Shown here: piece by piece, positions 33,994-41,147 of the stretch
Numbering within the stretch: the stretch's first letter is position 1
Layout of the letters: the number at the start of each line of letters is the position of its first letter
Virus record (IMG/VR): IMGVR_UViG_3300028666_000048
Span: 1-45,969 of that record
Strand: one strand, 5' to 3'
Length of the DNA stretch: 45,969 nt
DNA from: a virus
The notes under the pieces: generated by a model
What the model saw: the letters and a program-made list of their open reading frames with translations, nothing else
Databases searched by the model: none
Told to the model about the DNA's origin: nothing
Position numbers and translations under genes: made by a program

Positions 33994-34200
33994 TTAGAAA
34001 GTAATAAGGTTAAGCAATAGCGCTTCTTCAGCGCCGTAGACGGTGTTTTCCTCGCATTCCGGGCACGTATACTTATGCGCGTCTGGCTCGCAAGAGTCGT
34101 GGGTGAATTCTTGGCAATTTGTGCAGAAGCCGAGATTGCTCTCAGCCGCTTCGATGTATTCTTCTTCACTAATGCACTTGGGCATTGTAACCTTAGTCAT
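33994..34200 (-). CDS. Small zinc-ribbon protein
   Basis: A 68-residue protein starting at MTKVTMPKCISEEEY. It has CTNC (about 26-29) and CPEC (45-48), with additional Cys and His residues between (FTHDSCEPDAHKY), a zinc ribbon with acidic surroundings. It resembles short phage zinc-ribbon proteins found in early regions. The longer start at 34293 covers a hairpin and is unlikely. Confidence 0.6.
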   Translation of the reverse strand: MTKVTMPKCISEEEYIEAAESNLGFCTNCQEFTHDSCEPDAHKYTCPECEENTVYGAEEALLLNLITF

Positions 34201-34261
34201 TGTCGGATTTTTGTTTAGTTTTGCCGGTTTGACTGGAATAGCCAAGCCTGGCACGAGAGAA

Positions 34262-34287
34262 AGCCACCAAAGTTTCCCTTGGTGGCT
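34262..34287 (-). terminator. Strong hairpin, probable terminator
   Basis: AGCCACCAA (34262-34270) and TTGGTGGCT (34279-34287) form a perfect 9-bp stem with an 8-base loop. On the leftward strand TTCTCTC follows the stem. It lies in the 148-base gap after the first small gene (stop at 34349) and 62 bases before the next start at 34200, so it could terminate or attenuate leftward transcription. Confidence 0.5.
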
Positions 34288-34348
34288 GTGCAAAGCTCTG
34301 CGCTCTTATCTTATAGCTGCCGGGGGAAGGGCTGCGCGTGTAAGTGCG

Positions 34349-34705
34349 CTAATATTGCATATCCCTCAAGAGCTTTTGCAATAGCTCTATGTCGTAGATT
34401 TCCCCGTAAAAGCTAAGGTGCACATCTTTTATGCCCGTCTGCTCTAGTGTCCCATAAACGACATAATCCATCTCGTCGCCAAAGAGCGCCACGAAGTGCA
34501 CGATTCGATTGCGTAGAAAGCTCGAGTTCTTCTTATAGCCGAAGCGATAGTCAATATGATCGTCTGCCTCGTCTGGCATAACGCCCATTTCCTCTGCCGT
34601 TTGACCAAGCTCTTTACCGAGCTGCGTTGCAATAGCTCTAACCTCTGCCTTAGTCAATGGCTCAATAACCACTGGCCGCGTCATTTCCTTTTCGATATTA
34701 TTCAC
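34349..34705 (-). CDS. Hypothetical early protein
   Basis: A 118-residue acidic protein beside the divergent hub. A helix (LTKAEVRAIATQLGKELGQTAEE) precedes an alpha/beta part with many aromatics (IVHFVALFGDEMDYVVYGT, LSFYGEIYDIELL). It may start at residue 8 (MTRPVVIE) rather than at 34705. Genes at this position, next to the origin-like region, are often early host-takeover proteins, but there is no sequence evidence for that here. Confidence 0.55.
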   Translation of the reverse strand: MNNIEKEMTRPVVIEPLTKAEVRAIATQLGKELGQTAEEMGVMPDEADDHIDYRFGYKKNSSFLRNRIVHFVALFGDEMDYVVYGTLEQTGIKDVHLSFYGEIYDIELLQKLLRDMQY

Positions 34706-34912
34706 GTTACCCTTTGTTGGATTGTTTAGTAGCGAACGAAAGTGTGAAATCGCTTGAGGCTCAGGCCGCCCTGCTACTCCCTAGCCTATAGCCCCTAGGG
34801 GAAGCGCTGCTAGCGGCTGCTAGGCTATCAGAAATGCTTTTGCGATGCCTCTGGCCCTAGATTGCCGCTAGCGCTAAGCGGCCCTGAGAGCTTTTTTGGC
34901 GTGCGTGCGTGC

Positions 34913-35213
34913 GTGGATGCGTGCGCCTCTACTCCCGCCCTTCCCCGGCTAGCCAAGGGCCCTAGCGGCCTAAGGCGGGCGAGGCCATAGGGAGGGACTA
35001 TATCTATATATATATATATATATGTATATAAAGATTTTTTTTATAACTAGTCAAAGCGCGCTAGCGCTAGCTAGTTAGCTAGAATTGCCTAGCCTAGCGC
35101 CCTAGCTCTAGCGCGGCCCCGGTAAACTGCGGCATAGGGAAATAATTCTAGCGCCCTAGCTCTCCCGGCCCAGCCCTAGCGAAGAAGGGCCTATTCGCCG
35201 CGCACGCATCCAC
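34913..35213. repeat. Perfect 14-bp inverted repeat around the AT tract
   Basis: The left arm GTGGATGCGTGCGC (34913-34926) is the exact reverse complement of the right arm GCGCACGCATCCAC (35200-35213). The arms are 273 bases apart and enclose the TA/T tract and most of the CTAG cluster. The left arm adjoins a GTGC repeat and the right arm a CCATCCACCC repeat. Such an arrangement could hold binding sites for an initiator or bring the two sides together. Confidence 0.6.
34998..35049. repeat. TA/T-rich tract, candidate DNA-unwinding element
   Basis: After GGGAGGG comes an almost pure run of TA dinucleotides (35005-35023), then TGTATATAAAGA and a run of eight T (35035-35042) followed by ATAAC. 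This is by far the most AT-rich stretch in the window and it lies between GC- and CTAG-rich flanks. Such tracts melt easily and often mark origins. A TATA-type promoter core is an alternative. Confidence 0.55.
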
Positions 35214-35239
35214 CCATCCACCCACTTTGCGCAGCAACG

Positions 35240-35279
35240 AAAAAAGGGCAATAGCCTCCGGAGAGACTACTGCCCTTTT
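35240..35279 (-). terminator. Strong intrinsic terminator after the first leftward gene
   Basis: On the leftward strand AAAAGGGCA (35279-35271) and TGCCCTTTT (35250-35242) form a 9-bp stem that extends inward with TAG/CTA pairing; a run of six T ends it (35245-35240). It lies 18 bases after the stop of the gene at 35297-35638, so that gene is probably its own transcript. Read rightward it also has a T-run of four, so it may act both ways. Confidence 0.75.
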
Positions 35280-35296
35280 CGCTATTGCTTTCTAGC

Positions 35297-35638
35297 CTAC
35301 TTGACCGCCTCACTAGCCTTCTTGGCAATCATCGCCGCAAAGCTAAAGGCCGCTTGCGCGGGCTCCTCAACTTCCAGCCACTTCGCTTTCACTAGCTCTG
35401 CGCCCAACTGCGAGCTATTGCCAATTGCGCTATCTAGCGCAGCCAAAGCCTTAACGGCCTGCGCTTCGCTTTCAATAGCGCCAACTGCAATTAGCGCGCT
35501 AACCATGCAGGGCGCCCACTTCTCTCTTGGCATCTTACTAGCGCCATAGGCTAGCTTACGCCCAAAGAGCGCTTCCCATTGCGCCTTAAAGCTCTCTAGC
35601 GCAACTTCCTGCAACTTGCTGATTTCTTCTTTATTCAT
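35297..35638 (-). CDS. Small helical hypothetical protein, separately transcribed
   Basis: A 113-residue Ala-rich helical protein. It has helices such as ISKLQEVALESFKAQWEALFG and the Ala-rich C-terminus (QAAFSFAAMIAKKASEAV). It is separated from other leftward genes by a strong terminator and a long gap, and its codons share the CTAG bias of the hub (seven or more CTAG). It is the first gene leftward from the hub and so a candidate very-early gene, perhaps an initiator or host-control protein. No motif is recognised. Confidence 0.65.
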   Translation of the reverse strand: MNKEEISKLQEVALESFKAQWEALFGRKLAYGASKMPREKWAPCMVSALIAVGAIESEAQAVKALAALDSAIGNSSQLGAELVKAKWLEVEEPAQAAFSFAAMIAKKASEAVK

Positions 35639-35986
35639 ATGGATTAGAGCTATCGCTATCTAGCTAAAGGGCGAGCTGGATTGCTTCGCTTGCTCTAGCA
35701 TAGCTATATCGCTCTATCCTATAGCTGAGGGGGGAAGCGGGAAACTGAGGCACTCCGCGCTTGCGCTTACACTCTCACGCCATAGCCCTAGCCCTAGCGC
35801 GCTTGCCACTAGGGGATTCCTTTGCCTTCAGGGATCGGCTTTACCCTTATCATCTTCACGGCCGTCGTTTTGATTTTTAAAGTTCTCCCGGTCTGGGATT
35901 TGAAAATTCCCTCCCGTGCAAAAATGCTCACTTAATCTCCAAAGAGGCGCCTGGAGTTTTGGCCTCCAGGGCGCTAGGCTATTGCT
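35639..35986. promoter_or_regulatory. Divergent intergenic region between leftward and rightward units
   Basis: These 348 bases contain no convincing gene. Both units start from its ends (35638 leftward, 35987 rightward), so promoters for both are expected here, although I cannot point to consensus -35 and -10 boxes. The left half continues the CTAG/TAGC-rich pattern; the right half has an AT-rich stretch (35868-35881), GC-poor and GC-rich alternation, and a strong hairpin. Confidence 0.5.
35947..35974 (+). other. Strong hairpin in the leader of the rightward unit
   Basis: GCGCCTGGAG (35947-35956) pairs with CTCCAGGGCGC (35964-35974), a 10-bp stem with one bulged G and a 7-base loop. It ends 12 bases before the first ATG of the rightward unit at 35987. 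No T-run follows, so it is not a terminator in that direction. It may stabilise the late mRNA 5' end, act as a processing site, or hide the start codon. Confidence 0.5.
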
Positions 35987-36130
35987 ATGGGTGGAGTACC
36001 GCAGTATAAGAGGGCCATGGTGTTGCCGCGTCCGGCGATTATTCGCTCTCCGGGTTTGTGGACGCTGACACCTGAGCAACAGCGGCGTGTGGCGCATCTA
36101 CCCCTTCCTCCCGTTCCGGTCAACCGATGA
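35987..36130 (+). CDS. 47-residue leader protein ahead of the small terminase
   Basis: A short gene (MGGVPQYKRAMVLP...) that ends in TGA overlapping the terminase ATG (ATGA). It is Pro/Arg-rich with a central ITP-like stretch (SPGLWTLTPEQQRRVAHLPL). The overlap suggests real translation coupled to the terminase gene; the product itself could be a small protein or just a leader peptide. There is no good ribosome binding site; the hairpin at 35947-35974 lies directly ahead. Confidence 0.5.
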   Translation: MGGVPQYKRAMVLPRPAIIRSPGLWTLTPEQQRRVAHLPLPPVPVNR

Positions 36131-36762
36131 CCACCACAGAAAATATTACCCCACTGAATCAGGTCTTGGCGGATATCGAATTGGGTATGCGTGCGTATGA
36201 GCGTAAGGTGTCGACGGTGCATAATGCCAGCGATGGGTTACAGGCGGAAGCGGCCTCATATCAACAGGGCACGCCACTCTTTGGCGACAAGGTTCCGACC
36301 ACGCTTTACAAGACTGAAAAGCCCGAGCACGTTCTAATGTGCTATATGATGGCCGGCGGCAAGACGCAGAAAGAAATTGCAGCGGCCACAGGCTACACTC
36401 CCGCAGCGGTTAGTCAAATCACTAGACAGCCCTGGTTCCGCAAACGCTTTCTAGCCCTGGCCGCCGAAGCGGGACAGGATCAAGTCGAAGCCTTTGTCAA
36501 AGGCGAGACCATTAACTCTCTGGAAACCCTTATCCTTGTCCGCGACAATGCAACGTCTAAGGGCAGCGAGCGTATAGCCGCCGCGAACAGCATTCTCGAC
36601 CGGGCGCTTGGCAAGCCCGCCGTCTACATCAAGAGTGACAGCAATCTCAACATTGCCAATGCGGCCAACACCAAGGACGAAATCGACCGTCAACTTGCGG
36701 CCGTCCAGGAACAACTTCGTGCACGTGGAATCAATCCTACAGGACCCAACGGAGCAAACTGA
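36127..36762 (+). CDS. terS: Small terminase subunit
   Basis: A 211-residue protein that recognises phage DNA and presents it to the large terminase. Residues 79-101 (KTQKEIAAATGYTPAAVSQI, TRQ) are a clear helix-turn-helix. The central part is helical, suited to the ring-forming core, and the C-terminus is charged and Pro/Asn-ending, as in terminase small subunits that contact the ATPase. The next gene is the large terminase, whose start lies inside this gene in another frame. Confidence 0.82.
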   Translation: MTTTENITPLNQVLADIELGMRAYERKVSTVHNASDGLQAEAASYQQGTPLFGDKVPTTLYKTEKPEHVLMCYMMAGGKTQKEIAAATGYTPAAVSQITRQPWFRKRFLALAAEAGQDQVEAFVKGETINSLETLILVRDNATSKGSERIAAANSILDRALGKPAVYIKSDSNLNIANAANTKDEIDRQLAAVQEQLRARGINPTGPNGAN

Positions 36763-38230
36763 GGACCACGACAGCCTGCTTCTTAAGCAGCGCTTGTTGG
36801 CCTTAGAGAACCAACGTCTTCAATTGGTTAAATCCTTTGGCCTTGTCTACTACAAGCCCTGGTCAAAGCAAGACGCCTTTCATCGTGCTGCTGCTAAACG
36901 GAGAATGGTCCGCGCAGGAAACCGTACAGGAAAGAGCACCCTTGGCGCCGCTGAGGACTGCGCGTGGCTTCTAGGCGAGCGTGCGTGGTATCCAGTCGAC
37001 GACCTCGCACGCAAGGCGAATATCCCACAGCGCCCAGTTAAGGGTCTTATCATCACTACGGACTGGGATAAGGTCAAGGAAATTTGGACTGGCGATGAAG
37101 GTGATCGCCCGGGTAAAATTTGGAGCTTCCTTCCAAAGTCCGCAGTAAAGAAAACCATCCGAAACCATAGTGGCGCTATTGAGACCATAGTGCTCAACAA
37201 CGGCTCCGTTCTCCGCATTGATACCGTCGAGTCGTTTAAAAAGAACCCGCAAGGCTCCGAGTCTAGCGACTGGGACTTCATCCACGTAGACGAGCCCTGC
37301 CCCGAAAGCATGTGGAAAGCCACCAGCCGCGGACTTATGGATCGTGGTGGTTACGCCTGGTTCACACTTACACCCCTCTCCGAGTTCTGGATTAACGACA
37401 TGTTCTTCCCGCGTCCGGGTGCCACCACTGCCAAACTTGGCGCCACTACACGCTGGTCCATCACAGCCTCGACCTACGAAAACCCCTACCTCCTCGCTGC
37501 TGACATAGCCGAGTTCGAGGCAGGCTTAACCGAGGACGAGAAACAGTGCCGCATTAACGGCGTGCCGCTTGAACTCAGTGGCCTTGTCTACAAGCAGTTT
37601 TCCTACGATCGCCACGTGCTCAAGGAACTTCCTCGTGGTTGGAAAGACTTCAACACTCCGCCACAAGACTACATCATCTACTTCAGCGTCGACCCGCATC
37701 CACAAACCCCGCACGCTGTGTTGTTTGTCGCTGTTGCCCCCACTGGCCAGCGCTTCATCTTTGCCGAACTTTGGGTGCCCGACCGTCCAATCGCGTCATT
37801 GGCAACGCAAATTCTCCGCGTCCTGGCGGGTTATGAAGTCGGCCGTGGTGACTGTGATCCAATCGCCTGGATCGAGCACCCTGTAAGTGAACTCACGATG
37901 GCAGACGAGTTCGCACGCAATGACCTCGTCATGATGAAGGCTTCGAAGGACAAAACCTACGGTATCCTCCATATGCAGGGCGAGTTCCAGCAAAACGACA
38001 ACGTCTACGTCTCGCCCAACCTTACCCGTTTTCTCTTTGAAATTAATCGCTACTGTTATGACAAAGAAAACAAGCCCATCGACAAGGACGACCATATGAT
38101 GGAGGCTATGTATCGCATTTTCATTCAAGAGCCCCGTTGGTACGACCGCAAGATCGACCAGGGCCAGGTCGACGACGAACTTTTCACAAGCCGCAACCTT
38201 GATCTTGCAGAGGTTGACATCGAGGATTAA
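36719..38230 (+). CDS. terL: Large terminase subunit
   Basis: The packaging motor and nuclease, 503 residues if it starts at the GTG at 36719 (CCAGGA lies eight bases ahead; GTG at 36725 is the alternative; ATGs further up run through terS sequence of poor quality). The ATPase shows AGNRTGKST (about 65-73) as Walker A and FIHVDEP (about 188-194) as Walker B. The nuclease part has an Asp in YFSVDPH (about 324), a GDCDPIAW element and a late Asp in DKDDHMMEAMY (about 460). It overlaps terS by 44 bases. Confidence 0.92.
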   Translation: MHVESILQDPTEQTEDHDSLLLKQRLLALENQRLQLVKSFGLVYYKPWSKQDAFHRAAAKRRMVRAGNRTGKSTLGAAEDCAWLLGERAWYPVDDLARKANIPQRPVKGLIITTDWDKVKEIWTGDEGDRPGKIWSFLPKSAVKKTIRNHSGAIETIVLNNGSVLRIDTVESFKKNPQGSESSDWDFIHVDEPCPESMWKATSRGLMDRGGYAWFTLTPLSEFWINDMFFPRPGATTAKLGATTRWSITASTYENPYLLAADIAEFEAGLTEDEKQCRINGVPLELSGLVYKQFSYDRHVLKELPRGWKDFNTPPQDYIIYFSVDPHPQTPHAVLFVAVAPTGQRFIFAELWVPDRPIASLATQILRVLAGYEVGRGDCDPIAWIEHPVSELTMADEFARNDLVMMKASKDKTYGILHMQGEFQQNDNVYVSPNLTRFLFEINRYCYDKENKPIDKDDHMMEAMYRIFIQEPRWYDRKIDQGQVDDELFTSRNLDLAEVDIED

Positions 38231-38232
38231 AC

Positions 38233-38622
38233 ATGGTTACCACGAATCTACTTAGCACCGTCTCCACACAGAATGCCTCTGGCGCCGTCACGAACGCGAC
38301 CAAGACTTCTTTCAACGCCACCACAAGCGCCTTTGCCGTCGAGGCCCAGGTTCAAAACTCTGCTGGTCCCAACAGCGCGCAGCAAACCTTCCGCGTTTGG
38401 TTCCAGCCCTCCAGCTTTAGCCTTTCCGCAGCGGCCTTTCCTCCCACCGCCCTCTCCCCTGGCTGCCTCGACGTCATCTGCAAGCCGGGAAACAACGGCC
38501 TCACGACCATCTGCACTCCCGCACTTGCGGCCATGGGTACTTATCTTTATTGTTGGGTAGAAATGCCTTCTATCACAACTGCTGGCGGAACTATCTCCGT
38601 CAACCTTATCGAACTGAACTAA
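38233..38622 (+). CDS. Putative virion protein, small beta domain
   Basis: A 129-residue Ser/Thr/Ala-rich protein starting three bases after the terminase stop. Most of it reads as beta strands (FAVEAQVQNSAGP, QQTFRVWFQPSSFSL), with a Trp/Cys-containing end. It could be a head decoration, a fibre head or a small jelly-roll. Its place between terminase and fibre-like genes suggests a structural role; nothing specific is recognised. Confidence 0.6.
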   Translation: MVTTNLLSTVSTQNASGAVTNATKTSFNATTSAFAVEAQVQNSAGPNSAQQTFRVWFQPSSFSLSAAAFPPTALSPGCLDVICKPGNNGLTTICTPALAAMGTYLYCWVEMPSITTAGGTISVNLIELN

Positions 38623-38643
38623 GTTAGTTAAACAAGCCAAAAC

Positions 38644-39255
38644 ATGCCTTCTCCCTTCGTTACAACCGCTAACACTCCCAACGAGAACGCGGTCACGCAA
38701 ATCGGCGCCGGTGGCCTTCTCTATCCCTACGCCCCGATTATTTCCACCGTTGGCGGTACGCCGTACTTCATCGACACCTCTGGTGGTCGCCTTGGAAACT
38801 CCACGGGCCTTACGCTTACCGGCACAAGTGCCGCCATGGCCAACACCGCGACCATTAGTGGTCAAGGTGCCACTGTTACGCTTACCGCAGCACAAAGCGG
38901 TAGTGTTTGCTACTTTGATCGTGCCGCCGGTATCGTCTACACACTCCCGGCGCCCGTTATCGGTCTCTCCTTCGTGTTCCTAAACATCGTCACGATCACC
39001 TCTAACAACGCCTCCGTTACAACCGCAAATTCTGGCACCCAGTTTATTCTCGGCTCCATCCAACTCACGAAGTCCGCCGCCTCTCCGTCGTCCTTCCTAG
39101 CCAACGGCACCTCGAACTATCTAATCGCCCAAAACGGTACGACCACTGGTGGCATTCTTGGTGGCTGGATGGAATACTACGCTGTTAGTTCCACCCAATG
39201 GCTTGTCACCGCTAGCCTTATTGGCTCCGGCACCCTGGCTACCCCGATCACCTAA
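38644..39255 (+). CDS. Putative virion or fibre protein with TANTPNE anchor motif
   Basis: A 203-residue beta-rich Ser/Thr/Gly protein. Its N-terminus, MPSPFVTTANTPNENAVTQI, shares TANTPNExAV with the fibre-like protein at 39894. The central part repeats a T-x-S-G/T-x-x-A-T type strand pattern, suggesting a small trimeric beta fold. The shared N-terminus may be a docking peptide to the same virion site. No ribosome binding site stands out. Confidence 0.6.
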   Translation: MPSPFVTTANTPNENAVTQIGAGGLLYPYAPIISTVGGTPYFIDTSGGRLGNSTGLTLTGTSAAMANTATISGQGATVTLTAAQSGSVCYFDRAAGIVYTLPAPVIGLSFVFLNIVTITSNNASVTTANSGTQFILGSIQLTKSAASPSSFLANGTSNYLIAQNGTTTGGILGGWMEYYAVSSTQWLVTASLIGSGTLATPIT

Positions 39256-39256
39256 C

Positions 39257-39418
39257 ATGTCCACCGCGGGGATAAAGCAAACCGTTATACGTCTCAAGGT
39301 CCAGACAAAGAAGTCTTTGTTTGTCCCTTATGGTCGTGTCTTTATCCCCGTTGGTCGTCCACGCTCTCTAACCGAGACCCTCCAGGGCACGCAACATGGC
39401 CGTTCTTTCCAACACTGA
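39257..39418 (+). CDS. 53-residue hypothetical protein
   Basis: A short basic gene starting one base after the previous stop and overlapping the next start by 23 bases. The product is Lys/Arg/Gln/Val-rich with strands (TVIRLKVQTKKSLFVPYGRV), which looks like a small beta hairpin rather than noise. Translational spacing fits its neighbours. It is unsupported by any family recognition. Confidence 0.45.
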   Translation: MSTAGIKQTVIRLKVQTKKSLFVPYGRVFIPVGRPRSLTETLQGTQHGRSFQH

Positions 39419-39836
39419 GTTGCGTAGCTCTTTTCCCGGTATTACACCAGGTTTCGTCTACACTAGCGCCCTGGTTTACGGAATCCCCACCCTTGAGTAT
39501 CTTCAAGGCCCCTTCTACGACTATTGGATTCACACCCTTGGCGGTCTTAATCTTTGGACCTCAAAGTGGGAATGTTGGGACTTTACATCCTCCTACCTTG
39601 TCGAGCTTGCAAAAGCAAATGCCTTGACGCCTGCGACTCCCACTGGCGAAACCACGCTTTCTGTTGGTCGCTGGGACTTTCACCCTGACGCTGAAAGACT
39701 CGCCGGTAACCCCACAGGTCACAGTATTATCGCTGCCATCACTGACCAGGGCCTGCGTTACCTAGATCCGCAAAATAACACTTTATGGTCTCCTTCTTCA
39801 AACGAGCTTGCCTCTACGCGGCTTTTGCTCTTTTAA
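39396..39836 (+). CDS. Cysteine-peptidase-like protein, possible lysis enzyme
   Basis: A 146-residue protein with a possible Cys-His-Asp triad in papain order: C60 in WECWDFTSSYL, H109 in TGHSIIAAITD, and D124 in YLDPQNN. The GHxIxxAIT...GLRYLDPQ pattern resembles the phage papain-like/agglutinin C-terminal peptidase group. Placed in the lysis and fibre segment, it may be a wall-degrading or processing enzyme, and no other endolysin is recognisable in the window. It might instead lack activity and bind cell-wall material. Confidence 0.5.
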   Translation: MAVLSNTELRSSFPGITPGFVYTSALVYGIPTLEYLQGPFYDYWIHTLGGLNLWTSKWECWDFTSSYLVELAKANALTPATPTGETTLSVGRWDFHPDAERLAGNPTGHSIIAAITDQGLRYLDPQNNTLWSPSSNELASTRLLLF

Positions 39837-39889
39837 TCTCCGGTTGCCAAACGCCATCGGCGCCACCTCCGGTACAATTCGCAAACTAA
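39785..39889 (+). CDS. 34-residue lipoprotein, Rz1/o-spanin-like
   Basis: A gene in a different frame overlapping the end of the peptidase-like gene by 52 bases (ATG 39785-39787, TAA 39887-39889). The product is MVSFFKRACLYAAFALLISG then Cys 21 and a Pro-rich tail (QTPSAPPPVQFAN). LISGC is a lipobox, and a short Pro-rich lipoprotein in an alternative frame is the classic form of the outer-membrane spanin Rz1. Its inner-membrane partner is not obvious. This supports a Gram-negative host. Confidence 0.7.
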   Translation: MVSFFKRACLYAAFALLISGCQTPSAPPPVQFAN

Positions 39890-39893
39890 TATC

Positions 39894-41126
39894 ATGCCTA
39901 CGCCTGAAACAACTGCAATGATGGGAACAGCTAACACGCCAAATGAAATGGCTGTGTTGGGAGCACAAAACTGGGACGTTCTTGGTGTTGTTGACAATGC
40001 CACGCAGAATGCGATTAATACCACCGTCGCTACCGCTGTCACTATAGCACTTCCTCCAAGTGGGCGCAATCGTATTATCAACGGCGATATGCGGGTGGAC
40101 CAGAGGAATGAAGGTGCGGCTGTGACCGTTAACGCCACCTCATCGTTTAGATCGGTTGATAAGTGGAACGGTGTCGGGACTGCCGCTGCCGGAGTTTATA
40201 CGTTGCAGCGCAACGCGGCATCACCGCCGGCGGGATTTACTAACTATGTCACCGCCACCACGACCACGGCAGACGCGTCTCCCGCCGCTGCGTCGCGTTA
40301 TACTCTGGATACGCGTATCGAAGGCTTTCTGTGTCAAGATATGGGATTCGGGACTGCACTCCCGAAAAACATTTCAATTTCTTTTTGGGCACGCTCCAGC
40401 AAGACCGGAAATTTTTCGGTTGGTGTTGTGAACTCGGCACAAAACAGGTCATATGTTTTTGTGTTCTCAATTGGCGCGGCAGCTACATGGACCCCAGTAA
40501 AAGTCACGCTGCCCGCAGACAACACTGGCACTTGGCTTGTAAATAACGGAATTGGCGTATGGCTCAAATTCGATTTGGGTTCCGGATCAAATTTTCAGGC
40601 GACCGCTCTTAACACCTGGCAAGCAGGAAACGTATTTGAAACGCCTACTTCTCCAGCATCTATAGTGGCGACTAACGGCGCTACGTTTGATATTACGGGC
40701 GCGCAATTGGAAGTAGCTAACGGCGCTACGTCTTTTGACTACCTGCTGTATGGGGCGCAGCTTTTGCTGTGTCAGAGGTACTATCAAAAATCGTTTGCGC
40801 AGGGAACGGCACCTGCGCAGAACATAGGTAATTTTACTGGCGAACAGTGTTTCCCTGCTACCTTTGCCGGAACTAATGCCTGCTTTTATCCTGTATCGTT
40901 ACAAGTGCCTCTTAGAGCTATCGTTTCTGCGGGTACTCTGACTACGTATAACCCTGCGGCAGCTAACGCACAAGCAAGGAATCAAACGCGTGCCGCCGAT
41001 TGCTCTGCTACTGGCCCGCAAAATGTCGGGGGTAATTCATACTACTGCCTAACCATTACGGGTAGTGCTGCTACTGCAGTTGGTGATTTAATAGGATTCC
41101 ACTGGACGGTAGATGCCGACTTGTGA
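39894..41126 (+). CDS. Tail fibre / receptor-binding protein, probable
   Basis: A 410-residue beta-rich protein. The N-terminus shares TANTPNExAV with the protein at 38644, probably a virion-docking peptide. Residues 58-75 (RNRIINGDMRVDQRN and GAAVTVN) match the common phage fibre motif NxIxNGxMxVxQR, which starts carbohydrate-binding fibre domains. The rest resembles a galactose-binding or CBM-like jelly-roll (SRYTLDTRIEGF, ISISFWARSS) and a C-terminal small beta domain. It is the best candidate for the host-binding protein. Confidence 0.7.
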   Translation: MPTPETTAMMGTANTPNEMAVLGAQNWDVLGVVDNATQNAINTTVATAVTIALPPSGRNRIINGDMRVDQRNEGAAVTVNATSSFRSVDKWNGVGTAAAGVYTLQRNAASPPAGFTNYVTATTTTADASPAAASRYTLDTRIEGFLCQDMGFGTALPKNISISFWARSSKTGNFSVGVVNSAQNRSYVFVFSIGAAATWTPVKVTLPADNTGTWLVNNGIGVWLKFDLGSGSNFQATALNTWQAGNVFETPTSPASIVATNGATFDITGAQLEVANGATSFDYLLYGAQLLLCQRYYQKSFAQGTAPAQNIGNFTGEQCFPATFAGTNACFYPVSLQVPLRAIVSAGTLTTYNPAAANAQARNQTRAADCSATGPQNVGGNSYYCLTITGSAATAVGDLIGFHWTVDADL

Positions 41127-41147
41127 ACCTCGTCACCACAATTCCTC

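Larger units (their letters stand above)
34706..35296. other. Non-coding, CTAG-rich, origin-like region
   Basis: No convincing gene lies in these 591 bases. Counted by eye, about 20 CTAG tetranucleotides fall here (about 32 in 34741-35830), against 2-4 expected by chance, many as CTAGC, GCTAGCGC or CCCTAGCG. Palindromes include CCCCTAGGGG (34792-34801), CCGCT-AGCGCTA-AGCGG (34865-34881) and GCGCTAGCGC (35058-35067 approximately). There is also a GTGC run (34899-34912), an AT-rich tract and an inverted repeat listed separately. The mix of iterons, palindromes and an easily melted tract fits a replication origin and control hub between the two divergent transcription units; that is inference. 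Confidence 0.5.

Noticed and set aside
34899-35224. Possible CRISPR or minisatellite because of GTGC and CATCCACC repeats
   Set aside because: The units are 4-8 bases long with few copies and no regular spacers, so they are simple repeats, not an array.
35868-35910. A sigma-70 promoter (TTGATT followed by TTGAAAAT)
   Set aside because: The second box is far from TATAAT and the spacing can be chosen several ways; too weak to list as a site.
34706-35986. tRNA genes in the non-coding hub
   Set aside because: The many short GC stems come from CTAG and AGCGCT palindromes; no cloverleaf with a T-loop GTTCRA box was seen.
38248-38895. A 215-codon open frame on the - strand
   Set aside because: It runs opposite two rightward structural genes and is Gly/Arg-rich, typical of an antisense shadow of Ser/Thr/Ala-coding sequence.
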